Positions 24,595 to 30,387 of a DNA stretch of 64,000 nt are shown here, in pieces. Source of the DNA: Achromobacter sp. UMC46 (GTDB lineage Bacteria; Pseudomonadota; Gammaproteobacteria; Burkholderiales; Burkholderiaceae_B); assembly GCF_014170335.1 (NCBI RefSeq), contig NZ_LZZS01000014.1, positions 124,001-188,000 on the forward strand, in the 5' to 3' direction. Position 1 is the stretch's first letter. Every line of letters starts with the position of its first letter. A program made the position numbers and the translations under genes. Below the pieces are notes generated by a model. That model did no database searches. It worked only from the letters and a program-made list of their open reading frames with translations, and was not told the DNA's origin.

Positions 24595-25035
24595 ATGGAC
24601 ACCACGCGGCTGCGCGACGCCGGCATCAAAGCCACCTTCCCTCGCCTGAAGATCCTGGACATCTTCTATCAACGCGCCAACCAGCACATGAGCGCGGCGG
24701 ACGTCTACCGCAGCCTCATCTCGGACCGCAGCAGCATCGGCCTGGCGACGGTTTATCGCGTGATTACGCAACTTGAGGACGCCGGGCTACTCAAACGTAC
24801 TCAGCTCGACGCGCACACCACCGTGTTCGAGCTCAACGACAAGGGGCACCACGATCACCTGGTCTGCACGCATTGCGGGCAGATCCTGGAGTCCAGCGAT
24901 CCCGCCATGGCGCAATTGGTCAGGAAGATCGCCAAGCGCACCGGCTTCGCGTTGGATTCCTACAGCCTGGTGCTCTACGGCGGCTGCGGCTGCAAGCCCG
25001 GCGCGCCCGCTCATCCCCACGGAGAATTCGAATGA
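24595..25035 (+). CDS. Fur-family metalloregulator
   Basis: A 146-residue Fur-type repressor. The winged helix contains KATFPRLKILDIF and SIGLATVYRVITQLEDAGL, the Fur recognition helix. The dimerisation domain has the HHDHLVCTHCG metal/zinc motif. In ordinary Fur the second cysteine pair is CxxC near LYGIC; here it is YGGCGCKPG (CxC), followed by HPH, so the structural-zinc site is altered. It keeps the Fur-like rather than Zur- or PerR-like core. A Fur box lies in front, and its stop overlaps the next gene (ATGA). It may be the main Fur or a second paralogue; the window cannot tell. Confidence 0.85.
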   Translation: MDTTRLRDAGIKATFPRLKILDIFYQRANQHMSAADVYRSLISDRSSIGLATVYRVITQLEDAGLLKRTQLDAHTTVFELNDKGHHDHLVCTHCGQILESSDPAMAQLVRKIAKRTGFALDSYSLVLYGGCGCKPGAPAHPHGEFE

Positions 25036-25451
25036 ACCGCGATCAGTTTTTCTTCCATGACCTGTCCCATTTCCCCATCGTCACCGCCAAGCACGGCGGC
25101 GCGCCCAAGGGGTATTCGAGCAGCTGGATCCGTGAAATGGAACTACTGGTGGACAACCCGCAGACCTTCGTCATGGTCGTGCCCGACATGCGCCAAGAGG
25201 CCGGCCATGAAGACCGCAAGGCCATGATCGAATGGCAGACCACCAACCTGCCCCGACTGAAGGCGCGTTGCCGGGCCTTCATCGCCATCGAGCGCGACAC
25301 GGATGCGCTGGACAAGATCCGCAAGCAGGGCGAAAAAATGGCCCGCGCGTTCGGCATGCCCTTCCTGGCGGTGGCCACCTCCGGCGAAGCGATGCAATGC
25401 GCGCGCGAACTGCTGGGCCACAGTGGACCTGGTGGCTTCGTCGTGGATTAA
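25032..25451 (+). CDS. unknown protein co-transcribed with the fur-like gene
   Basis: A 139-residue soluble protein I do not recognise. It has no signal peptide, membrane segment or cysteine motif beyond Cys93 and Cys124 or so. The pattern is alpha/beta: TFVMVVPDMRQEAG, RCRAFIAIERDTDALDKIRKQGEKMARAFGMPFLAVATSGEAM, then a C-terminal GPGGFVVD; the second stretch is spelled out here as its most regular region. It reads like a small Rossmann- or SpoIIAA-like domain. GGAG lies nine bases before the ATG, which overlaps the fur-like stop, so iron control is likely. A strong pair of hairpins follows. Confidence 0.65.
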   Translation: MNRDQFFFHDLSHFPIVTAKHGGAPKGYSSSWIREMELLVDNPQTFVMVVPDMRQEAGHEDRKAMIEWQTTNLPRLKARCRAFIAIERDTDALDKIRKQGEKMARAFGMPFLAVATSGEAMQCARELLGHSGPGGFVVD

Positions 25452-25458
25452 GCCGCCA

Positions 25459-25530
25459 GGCCCGGCGCCCGTCCGCTTCGGACATTGCGCCGGGCCCGCC
25501 ACGTATTCGAACGCGCCTTCGGGCGCGTTC
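25459..25530 (+). terminator. paired GC-rich hairpins downstream of the fur operon
   Basis: Two consecutive hairpins begin eight bases after the stop. The first is compound: GGCCCGGCGC pairs with GCGCCGGGCC (25459-25496) and encloses GTCCG/CGGAC. The second is GAACGCGCC/GGCGCGTTC with a TTCG tetraloop (25509-25530). No long T run follows, so this may be a rho-assisted terminator or an RNA-stability structure. Confidence 0.55.
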
Positions 25531-25896
25531 TGCGTTTCCGGCCCCGGCCCGCATTGCCGTAGGAAGGGGCGCGCTGCGATTGCCGAAATTAGAATGCAAT
25601 ATTGATAAATTTGCGATTGTGGCAAAAGGTGGAGCTGGAATAAATTCCACCCCTGGCACATCCGCCCGTCCCGCCATGTCGGGGCTGGCGTCCTGGCGCG
25701 CCGGACTCTCCGGATGACGCTTGTCGGCCTATCCATGGCGCAACCCGCCATCGCTTCCCTGGTCCGTACCTGTTGGCCTGCGCGTTCACAAGACGCCGTG
25801 GCGGACGGCTATTCCACTGCCATCCGCCTTTCGCGCGCTATTTTTGCGGCTGCCAACCGCCTGGACTCGACATTGAGATTTACGGCATCCACATCA
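25531..25896. other. 366-bp region without a supported gene before lysR
   Basis: The reading frame of the lysR gene is open through part of this stretch, but the extension lacks a good start and is unlike LysR N-termini. AT-rich sequence around 25590-25620 (ATATTGATAAATTTGCG) is a plausible promoter zone. No repeat or RNA gene was recognised. Confidence 0.4.
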
Positions 25897-26823
25897 ATGA
25901 AGCGATTCCAATTCGATAGCACCGCGCTTCGTTATTTCCTGACCGTCGTCGACACCGGGTCCGTCAATGGGGCGGCCGCGCGCCTGAACGTCGTCAGTTC
26001 CGCCGTCAGCCGCCAGATCGCCGGCCTTGAGCAGCGGCTGCAAAACCAGCTGTTCGAACGCCACCCCAAGGGCATGCGCGTCACGGAAGTGGGCCGCATC
26101 CTGGCGGATCATGCGCGCCGGGTCGAAGCGGACGCCGCGCGCACCTATGCCGAGATCGGCGGGCAGAACGGCCGATTCACGCAGACGGTGAAGATTGCCG
26201 GCGCGCATGGCTTCGCAGCCCAGGCGCTGCCGCGCAAATTCGCCGCGTTCCAGGCCGAGTACCCGTCCGTGCGCTTCAACCTGACCGTCCTGGATGCGGG
26301 GCTGGTCACGGAACGCGTGCGTTCGGCGCAGGCGGACATCGGCGTCACCTACAGCCACGCGGCCGAAAAGGACATTGCCGTGGTTTTCGCGCGCCCGGCC
26401 GAAATCGTCGCGGTGATGCGTCCGGGCCATCCCTTGGCCGGCAGCGGCGCGCAGCGCTTGACGCCGCTGCGCTTGACACAGCTGTCCGCCTATCCGCTGG
26501 CGTTGCCGGAAGGCGGCAGCGCCTTGCGCCGTGTGTTGGACATGGCCTCCAGCCTGTACAACACCACCCTGTCGCCTGCCTTCACCTCCAATCACCCTGA
26601 AGCGGTCTACAACTATCTGCTGACCGGCGATGCCGTGACCTTGTGTGCGCGCCTGTCGGCCGCCGAGCACCTGGACGCGGGCCGGCTCGTCTGCCGTCCC
26701 GTGGACGACGCGCTGCTCAACGGCGGACAGATTCAGGTCCAGACACATGTTTCCCGGCCACTGCCGGACGCCGCCCAACGCTTTCTGCGCTTCATCCGCA
26801 GCAACTCCCCCTCCCTGTTCTGA
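25897..26823 (+). CDS. LysR-family transcriptional regulator
   Basis: A 308-residue LysR regulator. The N-terminal helix-turn-helix (RYFLTVVDTGSVNGAAARLNVVSSAVSRQIAGLEQRL) is clear, with a type 2 periplasmic-binding-like effector domain from about residue 90. The ATG at 25897 gives the standard family N-terminus, whereas the frame stays open about 60 codons further upstream with no ribosome site. No divergent target gene sits beside it: the region upstream (25531-25896) is 366 bases without a supported gene. The target is therefore unknown. Confidence 0.86.
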   Translation: MKRFQFDSTALRYFLTVVDTGSVNGAAARLNVVSSAVSRQIAGLEQRLQNQLFERHPKGMRVTEVGRILADHARRVEADAARTYAEIGGQNGRFTQTVKIAGAHGFAAQALPRKFAAFQAEYPSVRFNLTVLDAGLVTERVRSAQADIGVTYSHAAEKDIAVVFARPAEIVAVMRPGHPLAGSGAQRLTPLRLTQLSAYPLALPEGGSALRRVLDMASSLYNTTLSPAFTSNHPEAVYNYLLTGDAVTLCARLSAAEHLDAGRLVCRPVDDALLNGGQIQVQTHVSRPLPDAAQRFLRFIRSNSPSLF

Positions 26824-26917
26824 CCGCCCTCGGCCTCCCGCGCGCACCGGGCTTCGCCTTGAAGCCCGGACAGCCACGCGTTGCTGAAACCAGAATGCCC
26901 CAGTGAAAAATGATCAA

Positions 26918-26947
26918 TTGTTAAAAATGTAATTCAAACTTACATTT
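26918..26947 (+). promoter_or_regulatory. promoter and inverted repeat upstream of the MCP gene
   Basis: AAATGTAA (26925-26932) and TTACATTT (26940-26947) form a perfect eight-base inverted repeat with a seven-base spacer. A sigma70-like promoter fits the same place: TTGTTA (26918-26923), 17 bp, TACATT (26941-26946). A bound regulator would therefore cover the -10. The start codon lies 68 bases further down. Confidence 0.5.
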
Positions 26948-27014
26948 GGCGCGGGTTTACCACTAGATCACGGCTGCCGGCCCTGCTGGCCGCCTTATGC
27001 AGGAGCCTTCTCGC

Positions 27015-28631
27015 ATGCTTAAGAACCTGAAAATCCGAACCGGACTGCTCGCGGTCCTGGCCCTGTTCGTGCTGGCGCTGGCTGGCGCCACCGGCATGGG
27101 CTGGGTGTTCGCCCGCGCCGCCGACGAGGCCGTCGACGACCTGAACCGCGTCGCCACCGAACAGACCCGCCCGCTCTACGAAACCCAGGTCCTGCTGCTG
27201 CGCACCCGCATCACGCTGGTCGCCGCCTACCTGGACGTGCAGGCCGGCCGCAGCGCGCAGGCCCAAGCCAGCGTGGACCAGGGCGCCAAGTTCCTGGCCG
27301 ATGCGCGCCAACGCTACGCCACCTTCCAGCGCGTGCCGAAGGTCACCGAGGCCGCCCGGAAACTGACGTCCGACCTGGACGGCATCTTCAACGCCTATGT
27401 GCGCAGCATCGGTGCGCTGGGCGAGGCCCTGCAGAAACAATCCGCGGAAAACTATGTCATCGCCTTGGCCGACGCCCGCGCCGCCGACGCCCGCTTCGAA
27501 GAGCGGGTCGTCGCCTTCCTGGCCCACACCGAACGGCGCGCCGCCCAGATCAACGACGCGTCCGACCAACGCTACAACCTGGCCGAACTGGCCACGATCA
27601 TCATGCTGGCCCTGGCGGTCGTCCTGGCCGCCGGGTGCTGGCGCTTCATCAGCCGCCAGGTGCTGTCGCCCTTGAAGGATGCCGCCTTGCATTTCGACCG
27701 CATCGCGTCGGGCGACCTGACGCAACGCGTGGCCATCGGGGCGCAGAACGAGATCGGCGTGCTGTTCGCCGCGCTCAAACGCATGCAGGACAGCCTGACC
27801 CGCACCGTCGCCGAAGTGCGCCGCAGCGTGAACGAAATCAACACCGGCGCGGCCGAGATCTCGTCCGGCAACACCAATTTGTCGTCGCGCACGGAAGAAC
27901 AGGCCGCCTCGCTGGAAGAAACCGCGGCCAGCATGGAAGAACTGGCCACGGCCGTGAAGCAGAACACCGAACACGCCCACCAGGCCAACGCGCTGGCGGC
28001 CGAAAGCCGGGGCGTGGCGCTGCGCGGCGGCCAGGCGGTCGATCAGGTCGTGGCGACCATGACGCGCATCTCGGACAGCTCGCGCCGCATCGCCGAGATC
28101 GTATCGGTCATCGACGGCATCGCGTTCCAGACCAACATCCTGGCGCTGAACGCGGCGGTGGAAGCCGCCCGCGCGGGCGAACAAGGCAAGGGGTTTGCCG
28201 TCGTGGCGGGCGAAGTCCGCTCGTTGGCGCAGCGCAGTGCGCAGGCCGCCCGCGAAGTCAAGGACCTGATCGAACAATCCACCAGCAACGTGGACAGCGG
28301 CGCGGCCCAGGTGCGCCAGGCAGGCGAAACCATGCAGGAAATCGTGACGTCGGTGCAGCGCGTGACGCAGATCATGGCCGAGATCACCGAGGCGTCCACC
28401 GAACAGTCCATCGGCATCGACCAGATCAACCGCGCCGTCACGCAGATGGACGACGTGACCCAGCAGAACGCCGCGCTGGTGGAACAAGCCGCCGCCGCCG
28501 CATCCTCGCTGGAGGACCAGGCCAAACGCCTGGCCGCCACCGCGGCCTTCTTCAAGGTGCCGGCCGAAACCGTCATCGACATGACGGCCGAGGCGGCCCC
28601 GGTCGCCCTGCGCCCCGCCTACGCGGCATAG
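27015..28631 (+). CDS. methyl-accepting chemotaxis protein
   Basis: A 538-residue chemoreceptor. TM1 is about 8-30, a periplasmic four-helix-bundle sensor runs to about 188, and TM2 is about 190-212. A HAMP domain follows (SRQVLSPLKDAALHFDRIASGDLTQRV), then the long signalling coiled coil. Its hairpin tip has the universal core IAFQTNILALNAAVEAARAGEQGKGFAVVAGEVR, quoted as the family landmark. There is no NWETF-type CheR-docking tail at the C-terminus. The ATG at 27015 is preceded by CAGGAG. Ligand unknown; no other chemotaxis gene lies in the window. Confidence 0.92.
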   Translation: MLKNLKIRTGLLAVLALFVLALAGATGMGWVFARAADEAVDDLNRVATEQTRPLYETQVLLLRTRITLVAAYLDVQAGRSAQAQASVDQGAKFLADARQRYATFQRVPKVTEAARKLTSDLDGIFNAYVRSIGALGEALQKQSAENYVIALADARAADARFEERVVAFLAHTERRAAQINDASDQRYNLAELATIIMLALAVVLAAGCWRFISRQVLSPLKDAALHFDRIASGDLTQRVAIGAQNEIGVLFAALKRMQDSLTRTVAEVRRSVNEINTGAAEISSGNTNLSSRTEEQAASLEETAASMEELATAVKQNTEHAHQANALAAESRGVALRGGQAVDQVVATMTRISDSSRRIAEIVSVIDGIAFQTNILALNAAVEAARAGEQGKGFAVVAGEVRSLAQRSAQAAREVKDLIEQSTSNVDSGAAQVRQAGETMQEIVTSVQRVTQIMAEITEASTEQSIGIDQINRAVTQMDDVTQQNAALVEQAAAAASSLEDQAKRLAATAAFFKVPAETVIDMTAEAAPVALRPAYAA

Positions 28632-28784
28632 CCCCCGCCGGCCAGGCGCTCATGCGTTTGGCCGACACCTGAAGGACTAGGGCTTTCCGCCGGCTTAAGA
28701 GTTGGCCCGCATGGCCGTTGTCTATGGCAAGGCGCCTTTCCCCGAGGCACCCTCCCGCCAACCCGACGATGAGCCGCCCGCCGC

Positions 28785-29072
28785 ATGAACCGTGCACTCG
28801 CCTGTACCTTTTGCCAATCGACGCTGACCCAAGGCGCGCCGCTGCTTGAAAAGAACGGCGCCGCCATCTGCAAGCCCTGCGTGGACCAGTTTGCCGAATT
28901 GTTCGCGGAACGCGCCTGGCTCATGGCGGCCACACTGCAGGAACAGCTGGATGTGCTGCTGGAAGAAAGCCGGCGCGCGCTGGCGCAAAGTGAATCCCTG
29001 TCCGAACGCGCCCGCAGTTGCGGGCTGAGCCTGCATGAACTGTCGGGCACGGCCACGCGCACGTTGTCTTAG
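28785..29072 (+). CDS. small protein with ClpX-type four-cysteine zinc finger
   Basis: A 95-residue protein. The N-terminal 35 residues hold two CxxC pairs, CTFC and CKPC, separated by about 19 residues. That is the spacing and style (CxxC, AAIC-x2-C) of the ClpX zinc-binding domain. The rest is a single long amphipathic helix (about 38-85) rich in Glu, Leu and Arg. There is no ATPase. It could be an adaptor-like or RNA/DNA-binding micro-protein; function unknown. It lies about 150 bases after the MCP gene on the same strand. Confidence 0.6.
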   Translation: MNRALACTFCQSTLTQGAPLLEKNGAAICKPCVDQFAELFAERAWLMAATLQEQLDVLLEESRRALAQSESLSERARSCGLSLHELSGTATRTLS

Positions 29073-29183
29073 GGGCCGTCCGGCACGTCACCACTCGGAA
29101 ATTCCCTACAAGCCTTGCCGTAACGCCCTGCATCCCGGAAGCAAAGATCCGCATATTCTGTTGCTTTTGGGGCGGAGCCATTG

Positions 29184-30005
29184 ATGTTCAAGCGTTTATA
29201 TATATACCGGGTCGCCTTTTTTATTTTCCTGCTGTCGCTGTCAAGCCTTTCATATGCGGTGGTAATAACCTCTACAAAAAGCCAGTACGAACCCGGGGGA
29301 ATCAGATTTTATTTCACCGTGACTAGCTGGAAAGATGGCGGAGGCAATTTCTGCGACGACATGTCCGCGATATCTTGCACGCTTCAAATATACGGGGTGC
29401 AATCCCCCGGCGACAATTCGTACATGACCCCTGCGGAAGGCTATTGGGAAATTAAGCCGCAGCAAACAATGGAATGGGTTTTTGCAGAAATGCAAAAAAT
29501 CGGATTTTCCATTCCGCACAGAGGATCTGTACTCGTTCGAAAAGGCGCACCGCTATCGGACACTTTCTGCATATCATTCGCCACCGGCTATCGGTGGGCC
29601 GGCATCGGTGGCGCGGTAACTCCCAGTGGCCCGTGCGCGAAGGTAACTATGCCGGCATTGCAATGCGACATTACGGGAAATACCACCATCAAACATCGCG
29701 AGATCTTCAGCGATGCGATTGACGGCAATGAAGCGGAAACCCAGCTGCAATTAACGTGCACGGGAGCAACCAGCGTCACCGCGACCACAGGCGCCGACGA
29801 TGCGCTAGGCGTCAAGCTGCGGGCAGGCGAAGGCTTGTATTCCAAACTGACGATTGACGGAAAAAAGACCTCAAGCGGCGTGTTGATCAAGGTCGACAAT
29901 GGTTTACCTACCCGCATTTCCTTGAAATCGACGCTGGTCACCAAGGGCATCGTCAAGCCGGGTGAATTCTCGGGATCTACCGTACTGACGATCTCCCCGC
30001 CCTGA
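29184..30005 (+). CDS. orphan two-domain fimbrial-type adhesin (MrpH/PapG-like)
   Basis: A 273-residue secreted protein. A Sec signal peptide (about 1-25, ending SLSYA) is followed by an N-terminal lectin-like domain (about 26-155) with cysteines in FCDDMSAISC, TFCISF and GPCAK. A C-terminal pilin domain begins at LQCDITG and has the paired cysteine LTCTG about 42 residues later, as in chaperone-usher subunits. This is the build of a tip adhesin. Base composition is clearly less GC-rich than its neighbours, suggesting recent transfer. GGAG precedes the ATG at 29184, with a TTG one codon earlier. No chaperone, usher or major pilin gene is nearby; a strong terminator follows. Confidence 0.72.
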   Translation: MFKRLYIYRVAFFIFLLSLSSLSYAVVITSTKSQYEPGGIRFYFTVTSWKDGGGNFCDDMSAISCTLQIYGVQSPGDNSYMTPAEGYWEIKPQQTMEWVFAEMQKIGFSIPHRGSVLVRKGAPLSDTFCISFATGYRWAGIGGAVTPSGPCAKVTMPALQCDITGNTTIKHREIFSDAIDGNEAETQLQLTCTGATSVTATTGADDALGVKLRAGEGLYSKLTIDGKKTSSGVLIKVDNGLPTRISLKSTLVTKGIVKPGEFSGSTVLTISPP

Positions 30006-30042
30006 CCCGGCAATGCCCCAAGCTTGATGCCCGCCCCGAATG

Positions 30043-30072
30043 AAAAACGCCGCTAGCAATAGCGGCGTTTTT
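30043..30072 (+). terminator. terminator after the fimbrial-type adhesin gene
   Basis: AAAAACGCCGCT pairs with AGCGGCGTTTTT around a six-base loop; the stem ends in T on one strand and A on the other, so it works in both directions. Confidence 0.9.
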
Positions 30073-30143
30073 CATTTCTGGCGCCCTATTCCACGAATCT
30101 ATAAACATTATTGAATGTATCAATTCGCGCCATTTATATAACT

Positions 30144-30222
30144 TGGATGGTATCCATCAGCGTGGTAAAAAAATACTGGATGGTATCCATTTCAATGCCT
30201 TACGACGCTTGGATGGTATCCC
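30144..30222 (+). promoter_or_regulatory. three TGGATGGTATCCA palindromes at exact 33-bp spacing
   Basis: The 13-bp palindrome TGGATGGTATCCA occurs at 30144-30156 and 30177-30189. A third copy, changed only at its last base, is at 30210-30222. Start-to-start distances are exactly 33 bp, close to three helical turns, so all sites face the same side of the DNA. They lie upstream of a candidate promoter at 30234, the position expected for activator binding. The protein that binds is unknown. Confidence 0.75.
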
Positions 30223-30233
30223 GCTATTAATTC

Positions 30234-30262
30234 TTGGTATTGCAAAAAAACTGGTTTACATT
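30234..30262 (+). promoter_or_regulatory. candidate promoter of the 957-residue autotransporter
   Basis: TTGGTA (30234-30239), a 17-bp spacer and TACATT (30257-30262). The -35 begins 12 bases after the third palindrome. The start codon is 125 bases downstream, leaving a long 5' leader. Confidence 0.45.
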
Positions 30263-30387
30263 GCGTCCTTTTTTTTCGACGGCTGATTACGTTCATGCAA
30301 ATTGGCTTGTTACTTAGCCATACTTTTGAAGCAAATCAGCAATGTTTCGACATCGAATTATTAATCGAAATATAAAGGACCCACGTT

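Larger units (their letters stand above)
30006..30387. other. 382-bp AT-rich regulatory region before the first autotransporter
   Basis: No gene is supported here. It holds the terminator of the adhesin gene, three evenly spaced palindromes and a candidate promoter (each listed separately). The composition is strikingly AT-rich against the surrounding coding DNA, consistent with a regulated or transferred promoter region. Confidence 0.6.

Noticed and set aside
25714-25896. N-terminal extension of the LysR regulator by about 60 residues
   Set aside because: The extension lacks a ribosome site and family similarity; the ATG at 25897 gives the normal LysR start.
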